Shown here one piece after another: positions 42,371-54,763 of a stretch of DNA of 64,000 nt (position 1 is its first letter; the number at the start of each line of letters is the position of its first letter). The stretch is from Aegilops tauschii subsp. strangulata (Eukaryota; Streptophyta; Magnoliopsida; Poales; Poaceae). Made by a program: the position numbers and the translations under genes. The notes under the pieces are model-generated. The model was not told where the DNA came from. It ran no database searches and worked only from the letters and a program-made list of their open reading frames with translations. The DNA lies in NCBI RefSeq assembly GCF_002575655.3, contig NC_053038.3:143794885-143858884 (forward strand), written 5' to 3'.

Positions 42371-43120
42371 CAACAGAGGCCCATTCCTGTGAAAAGGCCG
42401 GCCCGTTTGACTTGGTCAAAAGGTGAAGGGCTGGCCCACGGCAAGCCTGTTAACGGCCTTGTCGCATATAGCCCATTTACAGCCCGCTAACCCAGGGCCC
42501 GTTTATGGCCTCTCCGAATTAGGCCCAGTAGCGTCATCTGGGCCGTCCAATATAATTCCAGCCCGTTTATCTTCCGGCCCATGTATGGCCCATGACGACT
42601 TTTGGCCCATATGAGGCCCTTAGTAACCCTCGGCCCATTAAGGGCCCGTGGTAAAACTGGCCCGTAATGAACAGTGTATCACTTTATACCCATTAACGGC
42701 CCATTATTCCGTTGGGCCGTTTCCATCCCATGTTATCTTTCGGCCTTCTTAGGCCCCATTTATTCTTGGGCTCATTTCCAGCATTCGGTTACTTACGTCC
42801 CGTGACTGTCATTTTCTGCTTGTGGGCCAAATTCAGCCTATGCTTACAGTCGGCCCGTTTGTGGTCCGTTAATATGTTGGGCCGTTTTCATGGCGTCATC
42901 AAATACGGCCGATTAACAACGACCCATTATGGTCGGCCCATGAACGGACGATTCCAACTCTAGCCCGTTTACTGCCATAAAGTGGTATGTTATTGGCGCA
43001 TGTTTGGGCAATCGATCATATGGCCCGTAGAAGGCCCATTGATGATACGGCCCGTAGAAGGCCCATTGTATCTACGCCCCGTAGAAGGCCCAGTGTCACT
43101 ATAGTAAATATGTAGCCCAT
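42371..43120. repeat. Subterminal GGCCCA-rich repeats of transposon B
   Basis: Many ggccc/gggcc motifs. Near 43022-43093 three units containing gcccgtagaaggcccattg follow each other at about 30-base spacing. It is the counterpart of 32271-33355 in A, but the longer repeat units differ. Confidence 0.7.
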
Positions 43121-43423
43121 GGTTATTGTGTCCTAGTTTTAAAAAATAGGTTATTGCGACCACTAGCAAACCGCGGAAAAAGAAGAGCACTGACTACAAG
43201 CAAACAAATAAACAAGACAACAAGGAAATAAATAAGCAAGCAACTTACGCTAGGCTATCACAGCTATTACACATATTACATCCACTGGGCATCAAAGTTC
43301 ACCACCAGTGCAAATATAGGGAACAAAGCAACATATCATATACACTGGTTGTCAAAGTTGGCGACCAGTGCAAATAAACGCCGCAGCAAAACAAGTCCAG
43401 AACTGAAACCACTTTAGAAGATT

Positions 43424-43861
43424 TCAAGAAACAATATCCTGGGTACCCATAATGCTGGCAAGATGCTTAGCAACCTTATTAACTTTCTCTCGTTTGGCAC
43501 TTAAATCCTCCAACGCTTGCTGTTGCACCAGAAAGTATGCATTTGAATTCTGCAGGGACTTCCTCAGTCCTTCAGCTTCCTGTCGCGACACATCTGATCG
43601 ATGTCTTTCAACTTTAAGCTGAGACTCAAGAAGACGAACTAATTCAGGCAGCGAGTTCGAAGAGCTTGTGCCAGCAGTAGTGGCCAGTAACTCGAACACT
43701 ACATCAAGACAGGACTTCTGAGTTCTCTCACTGTCGTCAAGGTAGTTTTTATTAGCTTTCCTGGGGACCAAGAGGGATGTCTCACTATCTTGAACCTTAT
43801 CTGCATTACTTCCATCACCATTGCATAACGGGGTACTGTTCTCCAATATTTTGTCCGCATT
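43424..43861 (-). CDS. Last exon of the transposon B gene, coiled coil
   Basis: The exon begins after an acceptor (ctcttttag|aatgcg on the minus strand) and runs 146 codons to a stop. The sequence includes NADKILENSTPLCNGDGSNA, a Lys-rich SLLVPRKANKNYLDDSER, and a heptad-rich helix (LPELVRLLESQLKVERHRSD, VQQQALEDLSAKREKVNKVA). The preceding small exon (44223-44275) joins in phase and adds QLFSNLKDGIETPMAQK. The 3' UTR segment near 43284-43303 is the one shared with transposon A. It may be the dimerisation tail of a TnpA-like protein; I cannot name the family. The A copy does not show this coiled coil. Confidence 0.6.
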   Translation of the reverse strand, partial: NADKILENSTPLCNGDGSNADKVQDSETSLLVPRKANKNYLDDSERTQKSCLDVVFELLATTAGTSSSNSLPELVRLLESQLKVERHRSDVSRQEAEGLRKSLQNSNAYFLVQQQALEDLSAKREKVNKVAKHLASIMGTQDIVS

Positions 43862-44222
43862 CTAAAAGAGAAACAAGCAGACACATCACAATTTTACCAT
43901 GTTGTATATGAAACTCATTTTGGTAAATCAGTTCAGTAGTAAAGTGCACATGATAACAACATGAAACAAACATATATCTATGTACCATGGTCACTTTATG
44001 GTCTATATCATTCTAGTTTTTGTTGCCAAATCAAGATAGAGACATAGTTCAAATAATATTTGTTCAAGACAAAGCAGAATAGACAGAATATAAGTGTGGG
44101 AAACTATAGACACTTGTAATGTGCATGACATGAGAACATAACTGTTTAATCAATTTAAACTGAAATCAATATAGAGCAAGTTACAACAGCAAACTAGTTA
44201 AAGAAACAAGTTTAAAACATAC

Positions 44223-44275
44223 CTTTTGCGCCATTGGAGTTTCAATTCCATCCTTCAAATTTGAAAATAGTTGGT
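44223..44275 (-). CDS. Small internal exon of the transposon B gene
   Basis: Minus strand: acceptor tttactcag|acc and donor aaaag|gtatgt. The 53-base exon is open only in the phase that joins the last exon (LFSNLKDGIETPMAQK). Confidence 0.5.
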
Positions 44276-44339
44276 CTGAGTAAATACAGTGATGCAAGAG
44301 CAAAGGAGTATGAACCGTAGCTACAGAACCTGACCTGAG

Positions 44340-44700
44340 AACAATTCTTCTTCTCCTTTAAGCGTTGAGTTGGGATTCAGAGTGGTGGTCCTCGTGCTTT
44401 GGGCACTGCAGTTCCCTTACTAACTGCTCGTGTTTGGGTGCTCTGTGGTGGAGACGGTGCTGTGTCAACTGGAACTGGGTTACTATCTGCTGGGTTGGGG
44501 TTAGAATGGGTGTAGCTGGTTCTCTGTCGAACTGGGTAGGGGTACAATCTGCGAGAGTCTAGGTTATGTGTGATGGGGTTGGTTCTTGGGCAAGTACAAC
44601 AGTGGTTCTATCTGCATCAACTGGTAGCACTATCTTTTCTGAAGACCGTGTTGTTACTCCCTTAGATACTGCCATCACCCTCTCCAATTCAAGTGGCTGA
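44340..44700 (-). pseudogene. Linker exon region of the transposon B gene
   Basis: Minus-strand translation gives PLELERVMAVSKGVTTRSSE, KIVLPVDADRTTVVLAQEPT and, after an in-frame stop, DCTPTQFDREPATPILTPTQ, then a Gln/His-rich stretch. The Thr/Pro-rich composition and the DCTPT segment parallel the linker of the A gene (ADCTHTSLATPL). VTTRSSEK is also the tail of the repeated acidic exons further right. The stop indicates decay, or an exon border I cannot place. Confidence 0.4.
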
Positions 44701-45294
44701 TAAACAAGAAAAGTAATTGAATGTACAGAAATTGTATGATAGACAGGTGCAATGGATAGTGGGGAATAAAAGAGGGCATGAAATAATTCACATTTATGTT
44801 ATCTAACCAAACAGGATAGCATGACACAATTTCACATATATGATGGCTAACTAAACAGGATAGCATGATACAATTTCACATTATGATGGCTAACTAAAAA
44901 GATGGAAAGACATAGTTCAAAATATGATGACTATGTAAACAGGATGACATGATATAACTATATAATGTGTTTATTAAATATGTTGGCATGTCATAATTCA
45001 CATACATGCCGCCTATGGAAACATGATAGCATGATATAATTCCCGGATAGAATGACATAATTCAAAATATGATGACTGTAAACACTAAACAGGATGAGAT
45101 GATATAACTATATGATGTCTTTATTAAATGGGTTGCCATGCCATAATTCAGATAGATGTTGTGTATGTAAACATGATGGCATGATATAATTCAAATATAT
45201 GATTTATATAGTAAGCAAGTAAGCAGATGGCAATCCATATATGATGTAAAAACTAAGCAATGCAAGACAACATGCATGACATGGGTAATATAAC

Positions 45295-45470
45295 CCTGCC
45301 AAGTTTGAGCATAGACCTCAGGGGGAATAGGACTGGTCATCAGTCTCTGAATCCTCCTCTGAGGAGCTCTCTGTATCCAGCAAGATGTCTGCTTCAGCAG
45401 GTAGCATTGTCTGCTCTGAATACCTTGTTTTCACTCCAGATACTTCCATCACCGCTTCTAATGGCTAATG
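45295..45470 (-). pseudogene. Acidic exon, copy 1
   Basis: Minus-strand reading encodes a Ser/Glu/Asp block (SSSEEDSETD-like) with a preceding KTR-SEQTMLP segment. It is one of three related exons spaced about 490 bases apart (see 45787 and 46262). Splice sites are not certain. Confidence 0.5.
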
Positions 45471-45786
45471 CACAGGAAGAGTAGTTGAATATACAAACGT
45501 TGTCGACAAATGGAACACGTAATACAAAAAAATGATAGCATGATATAATTCACATACATGATGATTGGATCAATAGCATGGCATTGCATAATTCACATAT
45601 AGAATGCCTTTGCAACAAGATAGCATTGCATAATTCACATATATAATGTCTTGCAACAAGATGGCAATGCATAATTCACATATATGGTAATTTGACACTA
45701 AACAGGTGGCATTCACACAAAGCATGTCTAAACAAATCAAATGACATCGCAATGCAAGAGACCATACGCACGATATGAGCAACATA

Positions 45787-45965
45787 ACCCTGCCAAGTTA
45801 ATTAGAGCATACAGCTCGGGGGGAAATAGGACTGGACATCTGTCTCTGAATCCTCCTCCGAGGAGCTCTCTGTACCAAGCGAGATATGCGCTTCGTCAGA
45901 TAGCATAGTCTGCTCTGAAGACCTTGTTTTCACTCCAGAATTTTCCATCACCGTGTCAAATGGCT
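45787..45965 (-). pseudogene. Acidic exon, copy 2
   Basis: Encodes GVKTRSSEQTMLSDEAHISL and ESSSEEDSETDVQSYFPP. The nucleotide similarity to copy 1 covers the whole 180-base exon and its downstream intron start (ccctgccaagtt). Confidence 0.5.
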
Positions 45966-46261
45966 GATGCACATGAAGAGTAGTTGAATGTACTAACATT
46001 GTTGACAAATGTAATACGTAACAAAAAAAAGGATGGCCTAATATAATTCACATATAAGATGACTGGCTAAGCAAGATGGCATTGCAAAATTCACATATAT
46101 GATGCCTGGCTAAACAAGATGGCATTGCATAATTCACATAAACGATGAATAAACTAAACATATGGCATTCACACAAAGCATGTCTAAACTAAGAAGTTGA
46201 CATATTTGATGTATAAAGAAGCAATCCAAGGCACCATATGCATGATATAACCAACATCAGC

Positions 46262-46411
46262 ATGCCAAGTTAGAGTGAAGACCTCATGGGGTAAATAGGA
46301 GTGGTCTTCTGCTTCTGAATCCCCCTCAGAACAGTTATCTTCCTCTTGATTACGATCCGAAATGGGTGGAGGGGGGCTGCCTTTGCGCCCACCATGGAGC
46401 GACGTCTGCAT
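46262..46411 (-). pseudogene. Acidic exon, copy 3
   Basis: Encodes NQEEDNCSEGDSEAEDHSYL and shares the catgccaagtt end and the acidic core with copies 1 and 2, but its 5' half (GGRKGSPPPPISDRN) is different. It is the most diverged copy, nearest to the inserted chromovirus. Confidence 0.5.
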
Positions 46412-46739
46412 GAAATTTTATTGCCATGCAAGGCTCGTCTATTTTTATCTACATGTTCAGTTCCATTGTGTACAATAACTGACATGCATAGGAATAAAAC
46501 ATAGTGAGATTATGTAAGGAGTGCATGCACAAATCCAGAGTGATGGTAGCAAACTGTGGATAGACCCAAAACCAATGATAGCAGGCAGATAATAGCTTTA
46601 GTTAAAAAATACAGATAATGGCTCCTTTAATGTTTGTTTGCACCCAACATGAAACTCATAGTAGACATCCGAGATTAACCAGATAGTAGACAGATAGTAC
46701 TGATTGCTGCCCCAATATGTACCCCCCAACCATTTAAAA

Positions 46740-49700
46740 TGTCACATCCCTAGTTCTGGTATGACCTAGACTAGCTAGTCATGTGTGCATCATGTTTAAA
46801 TTTCATTTAAATTTCAAGTGGGGATTTGTGAAACCCTCAGAATTCATTTCTGGAAATGACCCAGATAAAAAGTGCTCCAAAAAGGTCCACGAAAATGTTC
46901 ATGTTGCTCTCTGAAAATATTGGTCAGAGGTAAAATTCAAACCAATATTTTTAGGAGCTCATAAATATTTATTTTCGCCATTTGGAATTAATGCAATACT
47001 TATTTGCATTGGATATATATATGTTATATATTTTATATATATGTCCAAAAATTCTGAATTTTGGTGAGGGGCTTTGGAATAATCCCTTAGGTCCCTGCAA
47101 AAATTGTCAGAAGAAAATAAGTTGATTTAGTATTTTACTAAATCAGAACAAATGTCAGAAAAATAGAAAAGAAACCAAAATGGAGAGGCTTACCTGGCGC
47201 TCACCTGGCGGCCCAGCAAGCCGACTGGCCCAACCGCCACTCGTCGTCCTTCTGGCGACGATAGAAGGACGAGAGGCATGCGCTCGCCGCCCGCGCGCAT
47301 GGGTGCCACGCCACCTGCATGTCTGCCTCGCGCCCTCGTCGCACTGGACGCCTTGGACGACGCCACGCGGCGCCCCGGACCTCTCTCACTCTCTCTCGCT
47401 CTCCCTCCTCCCCTGGATCTCTCCCTCACCCCGCGACCGAGCGCTGCCGTCGGCGCAGCTCGTCGCCGTCTTAGCTACCGCCTCCCCCTCGCCCCTCCGT
47501 CGAGTCCACGAGCTCAAACTCGACTCCCTCGTCCTCTCCGTCAAGCCACAAGATGCCGGACGCCCTGTGGAGCCACCGTCGCCGTGGTCTTCATCTCCGG
47601 GCACCGAAGATTGCCTTTGTCGCCCTGCATGCTACGGGCCTCCCCCAAGCTCACTGATGCCTCCGCCGGATCCGCTGTGAGCCCCGCCGTCGAACCCCCC
47701 TCTCCCCTGCTCTTCCGACGCACCCTAGCCGTAGTTCCACCGAACCCGAACTCCGGCCGCCGCCTCGAGCCCCGCTCTGGCGAGCTCCGGCGCACCCGCA
47801 GCCTTCCACTTGCTTCCCTGGATGCAGACGACGACGGGCTACGCCCCAGTGGTCTCTGCGCGTCCAGCCGCCGCTCGTAGCGCAAGCCCGGCGAGTTGCC
47901 ACCGCGGTTTTGGTCGACGCCGGCCAAAACTCCGGCGGGCTGATGTGGCATTTTATTTAAGCACTAAACCCCCACCTCCTGACACTGATATATTGGCCCC
48001 AGCGCCCACTAATCCTGTAATTAAGTTAAAGCCCCTGTTTAACCTGTGATACTGATGTGTGGACCCCACACGTCAGGTTTGACCTTGTCAACGCCGTTGA
48101 CCTCCTGACGCAGGCATGACGCAGTGCTGACGTAATTAATCATTTTCTGGATTTTAATTTAATTAGGAAATTCCAAAAAATGTTCAAAACTTCAAAAATT
48201 CATAGAAATTCAACCGTAGCTAAGATTGAAATAAATTATATATGAAAAATTATCAGAAAAATTCAATCTGTCCATCTGTACCAGTTTCATGCATGAAAAT
48301 CCAACTTATACCTGCTGTATATGTGAAAACACATGAATGGCATTTATAAAGGCTTATTTTGGAGTTGCATTTGAATCTTTGGTTCAAATGGACTTCATGC
48401 AAATGAATGCTAGCGGCATTAGCTCAAACAATATCACATCTTCATGCCATGTTCATGCATCATATTGTTGCATATGCTTGTGTATTGATTGCCGACACCG
48501 TTCCTTCTCGATAGGTCCTGCTCCGGAGACCGTCCAGAGTACCTGTCTGAGGAGCAGTGCCCCCTTGTTGATCTACCAGGCAAGCAAACCCCCTTGTTCA
48601 TTCCGATACAATCCCACTCTCTCGCTCCTGCTCTCTTTTATTGCATTAGGACAACAACGATTCAACTGCTACTTTATGCTGCGGTAGTTGAACCCATTCC
48701 TCTGCCTGACCTGTCATTGCCATAGTAAATAGTCGAAACCCACTAGCATGTGTAGGAGTTGATTGAGCCATGTTGTGTTCCTACCATGCCATGCTTGCTA
48801 TTGCTTAGAGTTGTGTCAGGTCTGATTCATTGGTAATGGATTGGAGTGTTATGATATGTTCTGATGCTGAGAGTTAAGCGTGTGAACACGATTTGGTAAA
48901 GGTAGCGGTGAGAGGCCATGTAGGAGTACATGGTGGGTTGTCTCATTGGGACCGTCCTTAAGAACCGAGTTCTGTGTAAGTTGTCCAATGACTAGCTACT
49001 ACCACACATTGGCCTCCGGGCGCTCCAAGCTCTCTCGACCTATTAACCAACTTGATCTCTGTCAAGGAGTCGCAACTAGTTTCTGGTGTTTGTAGGTAGT
49101 GCTATTTTTCTACCGAGTGGCACCCGGCAGGGTGGGCTTGGGACAGACTAGGCATAGGTGGCACGGTGTACCAAGTGGCACCCGGATGGTGGGCTTGCGA
49201 ACCCTGCTCACATCGTTTGGGGCCGTGAGCGACACCCCGGCCGGATCTCCTTGCGGATGGAACCCGAATAGGCGATAAACCTGGACTAGAGTCTTGTGTG
49301 GTTAGTCAGGTCGTGGCCAACACCCTCGCCAGGCTTCCTCTTGAAGGTTGCCAATATACATGACGTGTACATGGCGGTAAGTGGCGAGAGCGTGTGTGAA
49401 GAAGTACACCCCTGCAGGGTTATCATGATCTATTCAAATTGCCGTGTCCTCGGTTATGGACTTCTTGGATGCTTACGTGGTACATAGACAACTTGAAGTG
49501 GATACTCTAAAATGCTCAAGATAAGTGTGAGTGCTATGGATGGCTTCTCGTAGTGAGACGGGAATGAATCCATAGTGGTGTATTGAGGTGGTGATTAGTG
49601 GACTCGTGTGCGCTTTCTTACCTCAAAGAAGTTACTCATAGTCTTAGAATAGGTTAGCCACTGAGTCAAAGCTGGCTTGCTGCAACTGAACCCCACATTG

Positions 49701-50659
49701 CCTCCTTGATTCTAATGCATGTATGATAGGATCTAATGTAAGTCTTGCTGAGTACCTTTGTACTCACGTTGCTTTATTTATGTTTTTGCAGCGGAGACTT
49801 CGGTCTTACTAGTTTACATGGACTTCGACAAGTAGCTTGTACCTCAACTACGATCTTGTACCCTTGGGAGGGTCTTGTAGATAGCCAGGCTTCTCAGTTT
49901 TTTTTCTTTTGTAGTTGTCTATACTCAGACATGTATGCTTTTGTTGCTTGTATGCTCTGAATGATGGGTCATGTGACCCCTGCTTGTAATAACTGCTATG
50001 TGGCTCTTCTGGGCCTTTATCTATATGAGTTTGCGTTATGTTGTGATGCCATGTTCTACAGCACATACTTGCATGTTATGCGTACGTGTAACCTGTATTG
50101 CTATGTGTGGGATCCGACAACCTAGTTGTCTATCCTTGGTAGCCTCTCTTATGGGGAAATGTAGTCTAGTGCTTCCACCGAGCCATGGTAGTCCGCTACA
50201 GCCCGGTTTACCGGAGTCCTGCTAGCCCAACACTACTGCTCCGGAACACTTAGACTGGCCGGCTTGTGATTCACTTCGTTCCTATGTCTGTCCATTCGGG
50301 GAAATGTCACGCGGTGACATCCGGAGTCCTGCCTAGCCTGCTACAGCCCGGGTTCCCGGAGTCCTGTTAGCCCAGTTGCTACAGCCCGGATTCACACGCT
50401 GCTGGCCGACATGCTCGATGTTGTTTCATGTATGCCTATCCCCTTAAGTTAGTGCCACTTTGGGTTCACGACTAGTCATGTCGCCTCGGGTTCTCTGTCA
50501 TATGGATTCTAGCGACACTATCATATACGTGAGCCAAAAGGCGCAAATGGTCACGGGCCATGGTAAGGCGACACCCGTGGGAATACCATGCGTGAGGCCA
50601 CAAAGTGATATGAGGTGTTACATGCTAGATCGGTGTGACTTAGAATCGGGGTCCCGACA
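46740..50659 (+). repeat. 5' LTR of the second chromovirus, 3920 bp
   Basis: Direct repeat of 55611-59483. It contains an AT-rich stretch with tatatatatg runs (47010-47045) and a GC-rich block (47180-47950) whose ORFs are compositional. It has a segment near 50395-50435 that is absent from the other LTR. Confidence 0.95.
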
Positions 50660-50663
50660 GCTT

Positions 50664-50675
50664 TGGTATCAGAGC
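50664..50675 (+). other. Primer binding site (initiator Met tRNA)
   Basis: tggtatcagagc begins five bases after the 5' LTR end and matches the 3' end complement of plant initiator Met tRNA. Confidence 0.92.
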
Positions 50676-51149
50676 CTGACTGCCTGTAGTATTTCCAAGC
50701 CAACCTGGTCGAAGTTGATTCTAGAAATTCTTTAGTTATGTAAGGGAATTGATTGTGGAAGGGAACGTAAGGCTCTTTTTACTCCTTCTACCTCATGCCT
50801 TTCTGATCTAAGTCATCCTATCCTTCCTATGGGGTTAAGGAACTAGGCTTCCTCTTCTGTCTATCAGGATCACGTGTTACTACTCCGTAATCTCTTAGGA
50901 TTGGTTGATCAGAGTCATATCCCAGTTCGAGTACCTCTGGTGTAGCCTGTTTAGTAACATCTCAGAACCTTGAGTGAATATTGTGAGTATGGTGCTACCC
51001 CGTCTTTTGCAGAATGTCTCATTTTGAGCATTTTACTGCCGTTATGCTGCCGGATTTGTCCTAGGAGTTTGAGAGATACTAAATTTCCTTGTGCTACATG
51101 TTGCATCCTATAGTTGTTGTTGACCTCGTCCTTGGTTCCGCTTCTCAGG

Positions 51150-51818
51150 ATGTCGTCAGTTAACCGAAGTTCTGTTGCTCGTTGCCTGAACCACGGAGGT
51201 GGTAGGGATGAGGAGGATCCTCCCGACTAGCCTTCGTTGGCAGAGTTTATGTTAGAGATGGAGAGGAACAAGCATGAGTCTAACCGCTTGTTAGCATGTA
51301 TCGAGGAGAACACCGCACCTCAGGGCAAAGATTCAGCGACCATCTATGATTTCATTGGTTTGAAACCACCTACCTTCCATCACTCTATTGAACCACTCGA
51401 TGCAGATGACTGGCTCCGTACTTTCACACACAAGCTGCGTTCTACGAACGTAGCTAAAGGTGACAAGGTCACCTATGCTGCATATCACCTGGAAGGTCCT
51501 GCCAGTCTTTCGTGGCAGAACTATGAGGCTATGCTTCCAGCTCGCCAGATACCGACCTGGAGAGATTTCACAGAGGCTTTTCGCGAGCATCACATTCTTC
51601 AGGCTATCATTGACCGCAAGAGAGAAGAGTTCCGTAGTTTAACCCAGGGTAAGATGGCTGTTGATGCTTACAGTAGAGAGTTTGAGAACCTCGCCCGCTA
51701 TGCTACAGAAGAAGTGTCCATGGACGCCGTGAAGCAGGCTAGGTTCCGGAAGGGTCTCAACCCCAAGTTGCGTCGAGATCTCCAACTAACCATTGCAATA
51801 CATTCCAGGCTCTTGTGA
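51150..51818 (+). pseudogene. Gag of the second chromovirus
   Basis: The likely start is ATG 51150 (MSSVNRSSVARC), but codon 27 is TAG (51228-51230). The frame reopens at 51237 and encodes the Gag domain: IYDFIGLKPPTFHHSIEPLD, ADDWLRTFTHKLRS, PASLSWQNYEAMLP, REEFRSLTQGKMAVDAYSRE. A frameshift near 51800 moves the C-terminal part into the next frame, which starts at 51815. Confidence 0.9.
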
Positions 51819-53095
51819 ACAAGGCCATTAATGCAGAGACAGCTCAGCTCACTTACGAGGAGTCTCGTAAGCACACCCGTGATTTGGTTTCTTCCTCTGG
51901 TTCTAGTTCTCATAAGCGCCGGATTTGGGTTCCGAACTCCGCTCTTCCACCCGGATATTCACTGAGGCCATCTTATGTGGCGCCTCACCCAGTTCAGCAG
52001 TATGCTCCACCCAAGCCTGTTGGTAGACCAACTTCCAATGCGGGTCCACGTCCAACTTTAGGGACTTGCTTCACATGCGGAGAGCCAGGAGACTATGCAT
52101 GTGACTTCTCTCAAACCAACTATGCCCCACCCCTGCCTGAGAAGTCTGTTGGCAGTGGTAAGCCATCGCGCAAGATGATCAGTGTCAAGCCAGCTCCCAC
52201 TGAACGTGGACGTGTGCATCACGTCTCAGCTAAAGACGCTCATGATGATCCGGATGTCGTTCTTGGTACACTCCTTGTCAATTGCCATCCAGCTTCGGTT
52301 CTTTTTTATACCGGAGCATCTCACTCCTTCATTTCTGAAAGCTATGCCAGCTTGCACAACATATCCTTTTGTGATATGCCATCTCCACTAGTCATTCAAA
52401 CTCCTGGATCCAAATGGCAAACTTCTAGTGTAAGCCATGGTAATGAAATCCGTGTCGACAGACTTGTATTCCTTGCATCACTTATAGCCCTCAAGTCTAA
52501 AGATATTAACATCATCTTGGGTATGGACTGGATGAAAGCTCATTATGCCAAGATTGATTGTTACACCAGGTCTATTCAGCTCACACACCCATCTGGCAAG
52601 ATAGTCAGCGTCTCCACCAGAGTTGCAAAGCGTCAACTCTACTCTCTTAATGCCAGCCCTCTTCCAGACCTTGAAGATATCCCGGTAGTCCGTGACTTTC
52701 CGGATGTCTTTCCAGAGGAACTACCAGGTATTCCACCTGACAGAGATGTAGAGTTTGTCATAGATCTTATCCCAGGAACCGCCCCAATTTCTAGGAGACC
52801 TTACAAGATGGCACCCTTAGAACTAGCTGAGCTTAAGAAACAACTTGATGAGTCCTTGCAAAAGGGTTTCATCCGTCCTAGTTCTTCTCCCTGGGCTTGC
52901 CCTGTCCTCTTCGTCAAGAAGAAGGATGGTACGGACCGGATGGTTGTAGATTATCGTCGCATTAATTTGGTCACGATAAAGAACAAGTATCCGCTCCCCA
53001 GGATCAACGACATGTATGATCAGCTCACTGGATCCTCAGTATTTTCCAAGATGGATTTGAGGTTAGGCTACCATCAAATCAAGATTAGAAAATAG
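51815..53095 (+). pseudogene. Gag end, zinc knuckle, protease and first half of RT
   Basis: In order: end of Gag ([18 protein letters not shown]), a knuckle written [14 protein letters not shown], in which the zinc-binding His and last Cys of CCHC are replaced (52067-52112), a protease where the catalytic Asp of the D-T-G motif is Tyr (FYTGASHSF, codon 52307-52309), then RT up to [16 protein letters not shown] and a stop at 53093-53095. With the knuckle and protease centres both lost, this product could not support packaging or processing. Confidence 0.92.
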
Positions 53096-53108
53096 GGACA
53101 TTCCTAAG

Positions 53109-53756
53109 ATGGCTTTCGTCACTCGTTATGGCCAGTACGAGTACACCGTCATGTCTTTCGGTCTAACCAATGCTCCAGCCACATTCTCCCGCTTGATGAA
53201 CTCGATCTTCATGGAGTACTTAGATAAGTTCGTCGTGGTTTACCTCGATGATATCCTTATTTACTCGAAGAACGAGGAAGAGCATGCCGAACATCTTAGA
53301 CTTGTGTTAGAAAAACTCAGCGAGCACCGCCTTTATGCCAAGTTCTCTAAGTGTGAATTTTGGTTGCCAGAAGTGACCTACCTAGGCCACGTGATCTCTG
53401 GTAAGGTTATTGTTGTCAATCCCGAGAGAGTTCAGGCCGTTCCTGATTGGACTCCACCTGAAACAGTTAAACAAGTTAGGAGTTTCCTTGGTCTAGCCAG
53501 TTGTTGTCGCCGCTTTGTTGAGAACTTTTCCAAAGTGGCCAAACCTCTCACGGAACTTCTCAAGAAAGATAAAAAGTTTGAGTGGTCCCCACAGTGTGAG
53601 TACAGTTTTCAGGAACTGAAAAGACGCCTGACTTCTGCTCCCATACTGGTGCCACCAGATTTCACTAAGGACTTTGTTATCTACTGCGACACCTCACGAC
53701 AGGGATTAGGTTGCATTCTTATGCAGGATCGTCATGTGATTTCCTATGCATCTTGA
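53109..53756 (+). pseudogene. RT palm and start of RNase H
   Basis: Encodes the RT palm with intact [11 protein letters not shown] (53241-53252 for YLDD), [17 protein letters not shown] and the start of RNase H ([17 protein letters not shown]). It ends in TGA 53754-53756, consistent with a C-to-T change in an Arg codon. Confidence 0.92.
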
Positions 53757-53759
53757 CAG

Positions 53760-54746
53760 TTGCATCCACATGAGGAGAATTATCCTACACATGATCTAGA
53801 GCTTGCAGCCGTAGTCTATGCACTTAAGACATGGCGACATTACCTTCTTGGTAAACGTTGCGAGATTTACACCGATCACCAGAGTCTCAATTATATCTTC
53901 ACCCAACCAGATTTGAACCTTAGGCAAAGACGTTGGTTAGAGTTGATCTCAGATTATGACTTAGGGATTACCTACACCCCAGGCAAGGGTAATGTCATGG
54001 CTGATGCGCTAAGTCTTAAGTCCTATTGCAACAATCTCATGTTGCAGCAGGGCCAACCACTTCTCCATGAGGAATTCTGTAAGCTTAACCTTCACATTGC
54101 TCCTCACGGATTCCTTTCTACCTTGGTGGCGAAGCCTACTCTTGTGGATCAGATCATCTCTGCTCAGAAGCAGGATACGGGAATTTCCCGGATCAAGAGA
54201 AACATTAATAAGGGGGTTGTTGGTTGTTTCTCTATGGATGATCGAGGTGTTATTTTATTTGAGAACCGCTTTGTAGTTCCCAAGAATCAACATCTTCGGC
54301 AACTCATCCTTAAGGAGGCTCATGAATCTCCTCTCACGATTCATCCCGGTTGTACTAAGATGTATCAGGACCTATGCCAGAGGTTCTGCTGGACTAGGAT
54401 GAAGAGAGAAATTGCTGAGTTCATAGCTAACTGTGATGTTTGTCGTCACGTTAAGGCAGAGCATCAAAAGCCTGCTGGCGCCCTTCAGCCTTTAGCCATT
54501 CCTGAGTGGAAATGGGGTAAAGTTGGTATGGACTTCATCACCGGCTTTCCCAGGACCAAGAAAGGGAATAACGCTATCTTCATAGTCATTGATCGTCTTT
54601 CCAAAGTGGCTCACTTCCTACCTGTTCGGGAGAGTATCACTGCTAGTCAGCTCGCTGACTTATATATTTCTCGAATAGTATCACTTCATGGTGTTCCACT
54701 AGAGATCAATTCAGACCGTGGTAGTCTTTTCACTTCTCATTTCTAG
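53760..54746 (+). pseudogene. RNase H end and integrase N-terminal part
   Basis: Continues RNase H ([46 protein letters not shown]) and the HHCC integrase domain ([28 protein letters not shown]), then the core with Asp in GMDFITGFP and [13 protein letters not shown]. It ends at TAG 54744-54746 where the family has Trp. Confidence 0.92.
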
Positions 54747-54763
54747 GAGGTTTCCAGACTGCC

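Larger units (their letters stand above)
44700..46260. repeat. Intron repeats in transposon B (aattcacatatatgatg type)
   Basis: Short imperfect copies of gatggcattgcataattcac and atatatgatg-like phrases recur roughly every 40-60 bases between the acidic exons. The AT-rich repeats accompany the exon duplications and probably spread with them. Confidence 0.6.

Noticed and set aside
47180..47951. ORFs such as 47180-47680 and 47278-47880 repeated at 56049-56596
   Set aside because: They lie inside the LTR GC-rich block, overlap on both strands and lack conserved motifs. Repetition is explained by the LTR pair.
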